DNA of 64,000 bases from Bacillus sp. Marseille-Q1617 (lineage in GTDB: Bacteria > Bacillota > Bacilli > Bacillales > Bacillaceae_B). The notes under the pieces were generated by a model, which had not been told where the DNA came from, did no database searches, and saw only the letters and a list, made by a program, of their open reading frames with translations. The position numbers and the translations under genes were made by a program. Shown one piece after another: positions 24,927-33,456 of this stretch (the first letter of the stretch is position 1; every line of letters starts with the position of its first letter). Location: positions 2,109,501 to 2,173,500 of the forward strand of contig NZ_CAHJXM010000001.1 in the NCBI RefSeq assembly GCF_903645295.1, given 5' to 3'.

Positions 24927-26335
24927 AAAAACAAAAGAATTCATTAAGTCAAAAGGTTTTTCTCCTGATCCTTGGGAGTATCGGGACGACCATCCTTTTT
25001 TCTTTCTTCTTCCTTCATTTTCTATATAAAGACTTGTACTTGAAAAGCATTCGGGAATCTGTCCTCCATCAGGGTGAGAGTACGGCTGCCCATTATCATT
25101 ATGGCACGTTGAACGAAGAAATCATCGAAAAGATTCACTGGTTCAATATTGTTTCTGAGTATGAGGTCATCGTTGTGAAGAGCTTTGAGGAGCTTGACGA
25201 GCACTTTCCCTATCATATCGACAACAAACCTCTCCTCAGCCAGTCAGATCGATCAAGGCTTTCAGAAGGAAAATCCGTTTTGAAAGAAGGATATGTAGAA
25301 AGTTTCGACCGGGATATTGTCAGTGCCGTGTTCCCTATACAAAGTGAAACCGAATTAATCGGACTCGTATTCATCTATGTTCCGCTTGAGGCAATGCAGG
25401 AAGTCTTTCAAGCAAGCATGCCGATTTTGATCCTTGCCGGTGCAGTTTATTTTATCCTCCTTTTCCTGGTGGTCAACCGGATCCGGCAATCATTGTTCAA
25501 ACCTCTGCACGACATGCAGAAGCTTTCTCAGGAAGTGGCAAAAGGAAACTATACCCACAGACTCCATCCTGCCGAATATGATGAAGTCGGACAGCTTGCG
25601 GAAGCTTTCAATATCATGAGTTCGTCACTGGAAGAACAAGAAACACGAAAAAAGGAATTCATTTCTAATGTAGTCCATGAACTCAGGACGCCTCTCACTT
25701 ATATTAACGGGTACACAGAAGCCCTGAAACAAAATATGTATTCAACAAAAGAAGAAGCCGATAGTTACTTGACTACGATCCAGCGGGAAACAGACCGTCT
25801 AAACCAAATTGTCCATGATTTGATCGACTTAAATTACCTGGAAGAAAGCCTGTATGTCATCAATAAAGAGCCGATCGCCGTCGCTCAACTCCTCTATGAT
25901 ACCCTGGATCTCTTTACGATCCGCCTATCACAGAAGCAACTCCAAACAATCGTAAACATTGATGAGGATATGATCATTCTCGGGGATCAGAAACGGATGG
26001 AACAAGTCTTCTATAATCTTGTGGATAACGCGGTAAAATACTCACCGGAAAATGAAACCATCATGATTGAGCTGACCAGGAAAGAACACCAAATGGTTTT
26101 CAGGATTAACAATAATGGATTGACGATCGACCAAAAAGACCTGCCGCGGCTCGGTGAACGTTTCTTCCGGACCGACAAGGCACGAACACGGTCGACAGGC
26201 GGGACAGGTCTGGGTCTGTCGATTGTGAAACAGATCATCGCTCTTCACGGTGGAACGATCACCTATAACAGTGATGCAGAATCAGGTACGGAGGTTCTGG
26301 TCGTGATGAACTTAATGGAGGATACTCTTGATTAG
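24923..26335 (+). CDS. Two-component sensor histidine kinase
   Basis: A 470-residue HAMP-type kinase. A transmembrane helix at about 11-32, an extracellular sensor of about 130 residues, a second helix at about 163-187 (MPILILAGAVYFILLFLVV), HAMP (LFKPLHDMQKLSQEVAKGNYTHRL), HisKA with SNVVHELRTPLTYINGY (phospho-His in HELRTP), and HATPase with NLVDNAVKYSP, TGLGLSIVKQIIALHGG. It overlaps the response-regulator gene (ATGA-type coupling) and is followed by the Sco gene. Signal unknown; the neighbouring Sco and YtkA-like proteins suggest an envelope redox or copper signal. Confidence 0.92.
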   Translation: MKKQKNSLSQKVFLLILGSIGTTILFSFFFLHFLYKDLYLKSIRESVLHQGESTAAHYHYGTLNEEIIEKIHWFNIVSEYEVIVVKSFEELDEHFPYHIDNKPLLSQSDRSRLSEGKSVLKEGYVESFDRDIVSAVFPIQSETELIGLVFIYVPLEAMQEVFQASMPILILAGAVYFILLFLVVNRIRQSLFKPLHDMQKLSQEVAKGNYTHRLHPAEYDEVGQLAEAFNIMSSSLEEQETRKKEFISNVVHELRTPLTYINGYTEALKQNMYSTKEEADSYLTTIQRETDRLNQIVHDLIDLNYLEESLYVINKEPIAVAQLLYDTLDLFTIRLSQKQLQTIVNIDEDMIILGDQKRMEQVFYNLVDNAVKYSPENETIMIELTRKEHQMVFRINNNGLTIDQKDLPRLGERFFRTDKARTRSTGGTGLGLSIVKQIIALHGGTITYNSDAESGTEVLVVMNLMEDTLD

Positions 26336-26366
26336 ACAAACAATGGATAAAGAAAAGAGGTTTATC

Positions 26367-26927
26367 ATGAAAATCGTATACATCCCTCTTCTCCTGCTCA
26401 TCGTATTGCTGACGACGGGCTGCGGAATCGACAAAAACAAAGAATATCAAATGAAGCCGTTCACTTTTACCGACCAGAACGGAGAGCCTTTCGGAACTCA
26501 ATACCTGAAGGGGAAAGTATGGATAGCAGACTTCATCTTCACAAGCTGTGAAACCGTATGCCCCCCGATGACTGCCAGCATGTCGGCATTGCAGGAGGAA
26601 ATGAAGAAAAAAGGGATAGAAGTGGAGTTTGTATCATTCAGTACCGATCCCGAAATTGATACACCGGCAAAACTGAAAGAATTCAGTGAGAAATTCGGTG
26701 ACAATGGCGGCAACTGGCATTTATTGACGGGATATAAACAGTCAGAGATTGAAACATTCGCCAGAGAGGAATTCCAGACACTCATCCAAAAACCTGAGTC
26801 ATCTGACCAGGTCATCCACTCCACCAGCTTTTATGTCATCGATCAGTATGGCCGAATAACGAACAGCTTTGGCTTTCAGAAAAGTCACTTCGACGAAATC
26901 GTGCGGGAAGTTGAGAAGCTGCAATGA
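26367..26927 (+). CDS. SCO1/SenC-family lipoprotein
   Basis: A 187-residue lipoprotein: MKIVYIPLLLLIVLLTTGC signal peptide with lipobox Cys19, then a thioredoxin-like Sco domain. The copper-binding CxxxC is in SCETVCPPM (about residues 64-72) and the conserved distal His is in QVIHSTSFYVID (about 149). Sco proteins deliver copper to the CuA site of cytochrome oxidase or act as thiol oxidoreductases. Start ATG at 26367 follows AAAGAGGT; the frame opens earlier at a TTG (26328) overlapping the kinase stop, which would place the signal peptide inside the protein. Confidence 0.88.
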   Translation: MKIVYIPLLLLIVLLTTGCGIDKNKEYQMKPFTFTDQNGEPFGTQYLKGKVWIADFIFTSCETVCPPMTASMSALQEEMKKKGIEVEFVSFSTDPEIDTPAKLKEFSEKFGDNGGNWHLLTGYKQSEIETFAREEFQTLIQKPESSDQVIHSTSFYVIDQYGRITNSFGFQKSHFDEIVREVEKLQ

Positions 26928-26972
26928 TCACTGGTTCGGTGAATCGTTGCTTGTCCAAGTCGAGGCAAGTCT

Positions 26973-27017
26973 TGCCTGCCCACTGGGTGTATGTCTATTC
27001 CCCTCTGTTGGCAGGCA
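26973..27017 (+). terminator. Terminator after the Sco gene
   Basis: TGCCTGCC pairs with GGCAGGCA across a 29-base loop and is followed by TTTCTTTAT. It ends just before the convergent peroxiredoxin stop. Confidence 0.65.
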
Positions 27018-27022
27018 TTTCT

Positions 27023-27640
27023 TTATATCTTCCCGATGTTTTTCGGATCTCTGGTGATTCCAGGTTGACCCGGTACCCAATTGGCAGGTACTCCCTTACC
27101 GGTCCTGCGATTGTACTGCAAACCCTCGATTATCCTTAGGATTTCGTAAACATTTCGTCCGACTTCCAAAGGATTCACCAATTTAGTAACAATCTTCCCT
27201 TCTGGATTGATGATGATGGTTGCTCTCAAGGCAGCCCCTGTTTTTTCGTTAAGAACCCGATAAGCCTTACTGATTTGATGTGTCCGATCACTTAAAAGTG
27301 GAAATGTCACTTGTGAAGCTGAAGGAGATACCTCGGTAAACACTTTATGGGCGTATACACTGTCGGTACTAATGGCAAGCACTTCGGTGTTAAGTAATTT
27401 CAGTTGCTCATGAATAGCAGCGACCGCTGCCAGCTCTGTCGGTCAGACGAAAGTAAAATCACTTCCATAAAAAAACAGGATCACCCATTTTCCCCGGTAG
27501 TTTTCCAGACTGACCTCTTTTAACTTTTTTTCGGCATTATCATAGGCTTCGGCCGTAAATAAAGGAGCTTCATCCGTTGTTTGGGCACAAAACGGCAGGG
27601 TACATCCTGCTGGATCATCCTCTCTTCCATTAAATTCCAC
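27023..27640 (-). CDS. prxU: Peroxiredoxin with UGA (selenocysteine) at the peroxidatic site, PrxU-like
   Basis: One continuous frame of 206 codons from a GTG start (GGAGGTGAGAAC upstream) to TAA at 27023, with a TGA at codon 66 (27443-27445). Around it the protein reads GSDFTFV-[UGA]-PTELAAV, exactly the peroxidatic motif DFTFVCPTEL of AhpC/Prx1-type peroxiredoxins with Cys replaced. The rest is intact: ISTDSVYAHKVF, FPLLSDRTHQISKAYRV, ATIIINPEGKI, VGRNVYEILRII. The C-terminal GVPANWVPG lacks the usual resolving Cys of the VCPANW motif. A SECIS-like hairpin follows the UGA. Reads as a Sec-containing peroxide reductase; a nonsense mutation is the alternative. Confidence 0.82.
27415..27432 (-). 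promoter_or_regulatory. Putative bacterial SECIS hairpin
   Basis: On the minus strand, 15 bases after the UGA, TGGCAGC-GGTC-GCTGCTA forms a 7-bp stem with a GGUC apical loop. A GGUC-type loop about 17-18 bases after UGA is the arrangement of the E. coli fdhF SECIS bound by SelB. The coding sequence is also compatible with an ordinary peroxiredoxin, so the element lies within the ORF as bacterial SECIS do. Confidence 0.65.
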
Positions 27641-27772
27641 GTTCTCACCTCCAGTCCCTGTACACGATATTCAAATTTTATTGATTAAACAGAAGGCACT
27701 TTCATTCGCATCTTCCATTTATTACTTACGTTGATAAGTATATGCGTGATTTTTTGTCCAGTTGAGAACATA

Positions 27773-27830
27773 AAAAAAAGGCGTCAGCCCCCGGCTGTGT
27801 TATGGTAACAACACAGTGAGGGACAGGCAC
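27773..27830. repeat. Hairpin with GGCGTCAGCCCC / GGGACAGGCACC arms
   Basis: An inner stem CTGTGTT-ATGGT-AACAACACAG is enclosed by imperfectly pairing outer arms, with an A-run on the left (27772-27780). On the minus strand it would follow the isochorismatase-like gene and end in a T-run, so it probably acts as its terminator. The outer motif resembles the sequence at 23393-23440. Confidence 0.5.
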
Positions 27831-27833
27831 CTT

Positions 27834-28406
27834 TCACATTCCATATTCTTTCCTGAAATCATCATGATTAGGTTTAAATACATCTTCATTTGAATGCCTC
27901 ACGACCGAGAAATGTTCAACGTTATAGTGTCCATGAAGGGCTTTATTGTGATGCTTGATGATCTGTTCACCGCTCAAGACGGATGAATCCTTTGTGGAAT
28001 GACCATCCTCCACCAGGGTCACGTCCATTCCGCTGACTGTTGCGTACCTGACGGCTGTATCAATGCAATGCTCGGTTTGACATCCCATTATCACCACATG
28101 CTCAACTGCATTTTCTTTTAAATAGCTCAGCAGCGGTGTGTCATAAAACGAATTGGTCGCAGACTTGTCAAAGGTGACAGCACCCTCCGGAACCTGAATT
28201 TCGCTGTGCACCTGAAAACCGGCTCCATTCCCTTCGGCGACATCCCTGTCCCGGATTAAGACCAGGCTTGCACCCGCCTCTGCTGCCTTCCCGATGACGA
28301 GATTGATTGCCTCAATCAGTTTCTCTTTCTGAACCACGGGTTGTTCCTTTTCGTTTCCATCAATTAATTCCTGTTGAGCATCGATGATGAGCAGTGCCTG
28401 CTTCAA
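27834..28406 (-). CDS. Isochorismatase-family cysteine hydrolase
   Basis: A 190-residue member of the isochorismatase-like hydrolase fold. Catalytic triad candidates: Asp in LLIIDAQQELIDG (near residue 9), Lys in DKSATNSFYDTPL (about 93) and Cys in VIMGCQTEHCIDTAVRYA (about 121), the last being the family signature. Substrates range from nicotinamide to isochorismate, and nothing here decides. The start is a TTG at 28406 with AGGGGGG seven bases upstream; the longer frame to 28442 is unsupported. The Tn3 insertion lies 63 bases upstream of this start and may have displaced its promoter. Confidence 0.82.
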   Translation of the reverse strand: MKQALLIIDAQQELIDGNEKEQPVVQKEKLIEAINLVIGKAAEAGASLVLIRDRDVAEGNGAGFQVHSEIQVPEGAVTFDKSATNSFYDTPLLSYLKENAVEHVVIMGCQTEHCIDTAVRYATVSGMDVTLVEDGHSTKDSSVLSGEQIIKHHNKALHGHYNVEHFSVVRHSNEDVFKPNHDDFRKEYGM

Positions 28407-28464
28407 TAATAATCCCCCCTGCAGTGTAATTCCTTTACTCAATGATTTTTCTAAAAATTTTCGC

Positions 28465-28469
28465 TATGA
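28465..28469. repeat. Left target-site duplication of the Tn3-family element
   Basis: TATGA immediately precedes the left inverted repeat and is repeated at 35760-35764 immediately after the right one; 5-bp duplications are the Tn3-family norm. Confidence 0.9.
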
Positions 28470-28513
28470 GGGGTAGCGTCAGGAAAATGCGGATTTACAA
28501 CGTTAAGCAAATT
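28470..28513 (+). repeat. Left inverted repeat of the transposon
   Basis: Begins GGGGTAGCGTCAGG and is complementary to 35716-35759 over 44 bases with one mismatch (position 7). Immediately inside lies a 20-bp inverted partial copy (28511-28530, ATTTTCCTGACGATTACCCC), so the left end contains a small palindrome not present on the right. Confidence 0.93.
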
Positions 28514-28543
28514 TTCCTGACGATTACCCCGTTTTTAACAACG

Positions 28544-31507
28544 TTAAGAAAGTTTTAATGGTCTTAAAGAATCTAATGAAACCATTTTCTCCGGACTGAA
28601 ATGGTATTCCCCTAGTAAATTAATATGCTCCCAGCCTAAAGGAGACATATGATGCAATAAGTCCTCTTTAAAATCCCCTACACCCTTTTGGTATTCCACT
28701 GCTTTTGTCAGATGTAGCGTATTCCAAACACTAATGGCATTGATAATTATGTTTAAAGCACTGGCCCTTTGTAGTTGATGCTGTATCGTTCGTTCCCGAA
28801 GTTCCCCTTGTTTCCCAAAGAAAATAGCTCTTGCGAGACCATTCATCGCCTCTCCTTTGTTTAAGCCTTTTTGAATTTTTCTTCTTAAAGATTCACTAGT
28901 AAGGTAATTAAGAATAAATATAGTTTTTTCAATTCTTCCCATTTCACGCAATGCTGTAGCTAAACTGTTTTGTCTAGAGTAGGAGCCAAGCTTCCCCATA
29001 AGAAGTGATGCCGAGACAGTTCCTTCTCTTATTGAATGAGCTAATCGTAAGACATCATCATAATTATCTTTAATAATTTTTGTATTTATTTGACCACGTA
29101 AAATAGACTCTAATTTTGGATACTCGCTTGCCTTTTCTAATGTAAACAGCTTTGAATCTGACAAATCTCTTATTCTTGGCGCAAACTTAAAGCCTAAAAG
29201 GTGAGTTAATCCAAAAATTTGATCTGTATAGCCAGCCGTGTCTGTGAAATGCTCTTCTATATTTAAGTCGGTCTCGTGATGCAATAATCCATCTAGAACA
29301 TGAATAGCATCTCTTGAATTAGTATGAATAATTTTTGTATAATACGATGAGAACTGGTCGCTGGTAAATCGGTAGATTGTTGTACCTTTTCCGGTTCCGT
29401 AATGCGGATTTGCGTCTGAGTGTAAAGATGAAACGCCTACCTGCATTCTCATTCCATCTGACGAAGAAGTTGTACCGTCACCCCAATAGGAAGATAAGTC
29501 TAACTTGTGGTGAAAATTTACTAATACAGCTTGCGCTTTGTTCATGGCATCTTCATGCATTCTCCATTGAGATACATTGGCAAGTTGTTTATATGTAAGA
29601 TCAGGCGTTGCTTCAGCCATCTTACTTAGCCCAATATTCAATCCCATTCCTAATAGGGCTGCCATGATGATTACCGTTTCTTCTTTATCTGGTTTACGGT
29701 TATTTGATGCGTGAGTAAATTGTTCATGAAATCCAGTTATATGAGCAACATCCATTAGTAAATCGGTTAATTTTATCCTAGGAAGCATTTGATAAAGGCT
29801 AGCACTAAATTTTTTGGCTTCCTCTGGAATCTCCTTCTCCAACCGTGCAATTGAAAGCTTTCCTTTCTCGAGCGAAACTCCCTCTAGTTTATTCCAATTG
29901 TTAGATAACCATTTTAATCTCTTATTAAGACCATTGGTCCTTTCTTGAATGTAGTCTTCGAACGACAAGCTAACTGATAATCGTGTATGATCTTTGTCTT
30001 GGTTCCACGTATCTTGTGAAAACAAATATTCCTCAAAATCTCTATATTGCCTACTGCCTGAGATAGACACATCACCGGCTCGAACATGCTCTCTTAATTC
30101 CGTTAATACAGCCATTTCATAATAGTGACGATTGATTGTACCGTCTTCTTCATATAAATGCTTTTTCCAACGATTTGAAACAAAATCTACAGGAGCTTCT
30201 ATAGGGACTTTTCGCTTTCCGGAATCGTTCATTCCACGTATAATATCAACCGCCTGCAAAAGTGGTTCGTTTGACTTTGTCGAATGAAAATCGAGAACTC
30301 TCAATAGGGTCGGTGTATACTTTCTAAGGGAATAAAAACGCTTCTGGAGTAAATCCAGGTAATCATAATCAACAGGTCTGGCTAGTTCTTGGGCTTCTTC
30401 TACTGATGTGACAAAGGAATTCCATTCAATAATGGACTCTAAAACCTCAAAGACATCTAACCCTTCCGTTTTCGCTTTTATTAATGCTTGTCCTATGTTA
30501 GAAAAGTGAATTACTTTTTCATTGACTTTCTTACCATTTCTTTTCTGAATTTCTTCTTGTGCTTTTCGTCCTTTTGACAGCAGGCTAAGTATTTGTCTAT
30601 CATGAATTTCAAACGCCTTATCTGTTAACTCCTCAGTAAGTTGCAATAAATATACGGTTAGAATTGTATAACGTTTGTTTTCTTGGAAGTCACGAAAAGC
30701 ATAAGGTTCATATCTTGAACCTAGTCGAGAAAATTGTAAAAAGCGATTCCGGTGTAAATGATTAACTTTAACGCTTCCTAGTTCCATTCCCCGAATATAT
30801 TCAAGTCTTTCTATTACTTTTAAAAATGTCTCAGGAGAAGGATGACCTGGTGACTCCTTTAACCAACCCAATATTGTCTTATTAGTTTCAGATCTATGCT
30901 GAGAGGTAATGATTTCTTCAAGCTTTTCCTTTTGGTCATTAGTTAAAGATTGACTGACGGTATTAAATATCTTCTTTTCTGCCATTGCCCTAGCTTCCCA
31001 TACCATCCTTTCAAGTGTTGTAATAGCAGGCAGTATAACTCTATTCTTTCTCAAAAAATCTATGCTCTCGTGTAGTAAATGAATAGCATCTCCATTTTCC
31101 AATGCTAATTGATAAAGGTGTTTAAATGTCATTCGATATTCTTTTAGAGTGAATGTTATAAAACCATATTCGTTCCGAATCTCTTTCAAGTGATCCCACA
31201 GCGTATTTTCTCTTTGAGGATAAAGACTAAGTGAAGAAGGATCCACATTGATTTGATTTGCTATGTATCGCATAACCGAATCAGGCAGGTTTTTAATATG
31301 TGTATATGACCAGCCTGGATATCGAAGAACAGCCAATTGCACTGCGAACCCTAATCTATTTTCTTCCCTGCGTCTCTTATTAATAACTGCCAAGTCTTGA
31401 TTAGAAAATGTATAGTAGGTTCCTTCAATTAAGTCATCTTCCGGAATCTCCATAAGAAGATTCCTTTGATCCGTTGTAAGTAATTCTCTTCCTCTTGCAA
31501 TTTTCAA
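28544..31507 (-). CDS. tnpA: Tn3-family transposase
   Basis: A 987-residue transposase of typical Tn3-family length. Recognisable features: N-terminal DNA-binding region (RELLTTDQRNLLMEIPEDDLIEG..., LGFAVQLAVLRYPGW) and the C-terminal RNase H-like domain with the first catalytic Asp in SSYWGDGTTSSSDGMR (about 690), HTNSRDAIHVLDGLL, then TDTAGYTDQIFGLTHLLGFKFAPRI (second Asp) and ARAIFFGKQGELRERTIQHQLQRAS (Glu). All are Tn3 hallmarks and the frame is uninterrupted. The start is a TTG with a weak GAGATGAT ribosome site. It produces cointegrates, resolved by the adjacent TnpR. Confidence 0.95.
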   Translation of the reverse strand: MKIARGRELLTTDQRNLLMEIPEDDLIEGTYYTFSNQDLAVINKRRREENRLGFAVQLAVLRYPGWSYTHIKNLPDSVMRYIANQINVDPSSLSLYPQRENTLWDHLKEIRNEYGFITFTLKEYRMTFKHLYQLALENGDAIHLLHESIDFLRKNRVILPAITTLERMVWEARAMAEKKIFNTVSQSLTNDQKEKLEEIITSQHRSETNKTILGWLKESPGHPSPETFLKVIERLEYIRGMELGSVKVNHLHRNRFLQFSRLGSRYEPYAFRDFQENKRYTILTVYLLQLTEELTDKAFEIHDRQILSLLSKGRKAQEEIQKRNGKKVNEKVIHFSNIGQALIKAKTEGLDVFEVLESIIEWNSFVTSVEEAQELARPVDYDYLDLLQKRFYSLRKYTPTLLRVLDFHSTKSNEPLLQAVDIIRGMNDSGKRKVPIEAPVDFVSNRWKKHLYEEDGTINRHYYEMAVLTELREHVRAGDVSISGSRQYRDFEEYLFSQDTWNQDKDHTRLSVSLSFEDYIQERTNGLNKRLKWLSNNWNKLEGVSLEKGKLSIARLEKEIPEEAKKFSASLYQMLPRIKLTDLLMDVAHITGFHEQFTHASNNRKPDKEETVIIMAALLGMGLNIGLSKMAEATPDLTYKQLANVSQWRMHEDAMNKAQAVLVNFHHKLDLSSYWGDGTTSSSDGMRMQVGVSSLHSDANPHYGTGKGTTIYRFTSDQFSSYYTKIIHTNSRDAIHVLDGLLHHETDLNIEEHFTDTAGYTDQIFGLTHLLGFKFAPRIRDLSDSKLFTLEKASEYPKLESILRGQINTKIIKDNYDDVLRLAHSIREGTVSASLLMGKLGSYSRQNSLATALREMGRIEKTIFILNYLTSESLRRKIQKGLNKGEAMNGLARAIFFGKQGELRERTIQHQLQRASALNIIINAISVWNTLHLTKAVEYQKGVGDFKEDLLHHMSPLGWEHINLLGEYHFSPEKMVSLDSLRPLKLS

Positions 31508-31539
31508 ATTGTATCATCTCATTTCTTTAACTATTCAGT

Positions 31540-31650
31540 TTATTAGTATTATTATATATCAATAGAGTGTACACTATTGATACAAGTGTTGTAGACTGAT
31601 CAAATCATAGTTAAGAGCGTCTCATAAGACTTGTCTCAAAAATGAGGTGA
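31540..31650. promoter_or_regulatory. Candidate res site between tnpA and tnpR
   Basis: The 147-bp divergent intergenic region contains the near-palindrome TATCAATAGAGTGTACACTA... (31557-31582, core GTGTACAC) and further inverted segments closer to tnpR. In Tn3 elements the resolvase binds here, and the site also holds both promoters. The exact subsites cannot be defined from sequence alone. Confidence 0.6.
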
Positions 31651-31654
31651 CATT

Positions 31655-32230
31655 TTGCGAAAAATCGGTTATATACGTGTTAGTTCGACTAGCCAAAATC
31701 CTTCAAGGCAATTTCAGCAATTGAACGAAATTGGAATGGATATTATTTTTGAAGAAAAAATTTCTGGAGCAACAAAAGATCGGAAGCAACTTCAACAAAT
31801 GTTAGAGGATTTACGAGCAGGCGACATTGTTTATGTTACAGACTTAACTCGTATCACTCGAAGTACACAGGATTTATTTGAATTGATTGATTTAATACGA
31901 TTTAAAAAAGCAAGCTTAAAATCACTCAAGGATTCATGGTTAGATATATCAGAAGATAATCCATACAGCCAATTCTTAATTACGGTAATGGCTGGTGTTA
32001 ATCAATTAGAGCGAGATCTTATCCGTATGCGTCAACGTGAAGGAATTGAACTGGCTAAGAAAGAAGGGAAGTTTAAAGGTCGGTTAAAGAAATATCATAA
32101 TAATCACGCAGGAATGAATTATGCAGTAAAGCTATATAAAGAAGGTGGTTTGACTGTAAATCAAATTTGTGAAATTACAAATGTGTCTAGGGCTTCATTA
32201 TATAGAAAGCTGTCGGAAGGGAAACAATAA
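31655..32230 (+). CDS. tnpR: Serine recombinase (TnpR resolvase)
   Basis: A 191-residue small serine resolvase. Catalytic Ser is in KIGYIRVSSTSQN (residues 3-15); the conserved arginines lie in DLTRITRS and RDLIRMRQREGIELAKKEGKFKGR; a C-terminal helix-turn-helix reads LTVNQICEITNVSRASLYRKL. The start is a TTG with GAGGTGA upstream. It is transcribed divergently from tnpA and resolves cointegrates at res. Confidence 0.93.
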   Translation: MRKIGYIRVSSTSQNPSRQFQQLNEIGMDIIFEEKISGATKDRKQLQQMLEDLRAGDIVYVTDLTRITRSTQDLFELIDLIRFKKASLKSLKDSWLDISEDNPYSQFLITVMAGVNQLERDLIRMRQREGIELAKKEGKFKGRLKKYHNNHAGMNYAVKLYKEGGLTVNQICEITNVSRASLYRKLSEGKQ

Positions 32231-32304
32231 TCGTTCCTTATTCCATTAAATAGATTGTTTAAGAACATAGAGTTGTTTTTACGATTGAAGAAGGAGAGGG
32301 TTTC

Positions 32305-33294
32305 TTGAAAGCTAAATGTCTTAAATTCACTGAATTTGGTAACCCCCAAGAAGTACTTAAAGTTGAATATAAAGACATTCAACCCCCAAAAGAAAATGAG
32401 GTACTTGTACGGATGGTAGCCAGACCAATTAACCCATCTGATTTAATACCGATAAGAGGTGCTTACTCTCACAGAATTTCTTTACCAAATATTCCGGGTT
32501 ATGAGGGAGTTGGAATTGTTGAAGATGTAGGTTGCTTAGCGTCTCAAAGTCTTATCGGTAAGCGTGTTTTGCCTTTGAGGGGAGAAGGTACTTGGCAAGA
32601 TTTTGTTAAAACATCTGCAGAATTGGCAGTAGTAATTCCAGATTCAATTGATGATTTTACAGCTGCGCAAATGTACATAAATCCGATTACAGCATGGGTC
32701 ATCTGTACGGAAGAGTTAGGATTAAGCCCAGGTGACGTACTCTTAGTCAATGCCTGTGGCTCAGCTATCGGGCATATTTTTGCCCAATTATCTAAAATTC
32801 TAGGCTTCCGACTAATTGCGATAACCCGGAATGATAAATATTCAAAGGAGTTACTAAGGCTTGGTGCTTCTTGCGTGATTAACACCTCTAAAGATCCATT
32901 ACGTGAAACAGTTATGGAGTTGACTGGAGGGTTTGGAGCCAATGCAGCTATTGATTCAATTGGAGGCTCGTCTGGTAATGACCTAGCTTTTTGTGTTCGT
33001 CCCGAAGGTACTTTATTGACATTAGGTCTTTTATCGGGAATCCAAGTAGACTGGGCGAGAATTATAAATAAAGCAAAAGTAACCATAAAATTATTTCATC
33101 TGCGGCATTGGAATAAAAGAGTTTCAATAGATGCTTGGCAGAAGACATTTAACCACATAATAACATTGGTCAAAGATAAAAAGTTAGGGATTATGAGACC
33201 TGAATCATTTTATAGATTAACAGAAATACGCGAAGCCGTTCGGATTGTTGAAACTTCGGAAGGAAATCAAGGCAAGGTGATTTTAACGAATTGA
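32305..33294 (+). CDS. MDR-superfamily zinc-less oxidoreductase (quinone reductase-like), transposon cargo
   Basis: A 329-residue medium-chain dehydrogenase/reductase. N-terminal GroES-like domain (VLVRMVARPINPSDLIPIRG, PNIPGYEGVGIVEDVG) and Rossmann domain with LVNACGSAIGHIFAQLSKILG (nucleotide-binding, about 148-168) and GGFGANAAIDSIGG. The catalytic zinc cysteine cluster of alcohol dehydrogenases is missing, fitting the quinone oxidoreductase or enoyl reductase group (MECR-like). GGAGAGG precedes the TTG start at 32305. Its presence as transposon cargo is unusual; it may detoxify a reactive carbonyl or quinone, but this is inference. Confidence 0.85.
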   Translation: MKAKCLKFTEFGNPQEVLKVEYKDIQPPKENEVLVRMVARPINPSDLIPIRGAYSHRISLPNIPGYEGVGIVEDVGCLASQSLIGKRVLPLRGEGTWQDFVKTSAELAVVIPDSIDDFTAAQMYINPITAWVICTEELGLSPGDVLLVNACGSAIGHIFAQLSKILGFRLIAITRNDKYSKELLRLGASCVINTSKDPLRETVMELTGGFGANAAIDSIGGSSGNDLAFCVRPEGTLLTLGLLSGIQVDWARIINKAKVTIKLFHLRHWNKRVSIDAWQKTFNHIITLVKDKKLGIMRPESFYRLTEIREAVRIVETSEGNQGKVILTN

Positions 33295-33306
33295 TAGAGA
33301 CGTTTA

Positions 33307-33332
33307 TTCCGTTAAAGGGCCATTTAACGGAA
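33307..33332 (+). terminator. Hairpin after the oxidoreductase gene
   Basis: TTCCGTTAAA and TTTAACGGAA form a perfect 10-bp stem around six bases, 13 bases after the stop. No long T-run follows. Confidence 0.55.
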
Positions 33333-33395
33333 TTAAGATTGTTTAAGTAATTTAATTTAAAACAATTGGTATGAGTATTTGTTTGCATAATAAAT

Positions 33396-33430
33396 TAGAG
33401 GAAAGGTAACAATTTGTTACCTTTCCTCTA
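33396..33430. terminator. Perfect bidirectional terminator in the transposon
   Basis: TAGAGGAAAGGTAAC and GTTACCTTTCCTCTA pair perfectly around AATTT. It separates the oxidoreductase (+) from the lipoprotein gene (-). Confidence 0.85.
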
Positions 33431-33456
33431 AAACAAAAACAATTACAAAAATAAAG

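Noticed and set aside
27023..27640. Peroxiredoxin as an ordinary pseudogene or two genes
   Set aside because: TGA lies exactly at the peroxidatic cysteine codon with a SECIS-like hairpin behind it; the coincidence argues for recoding, although error is not excluded.
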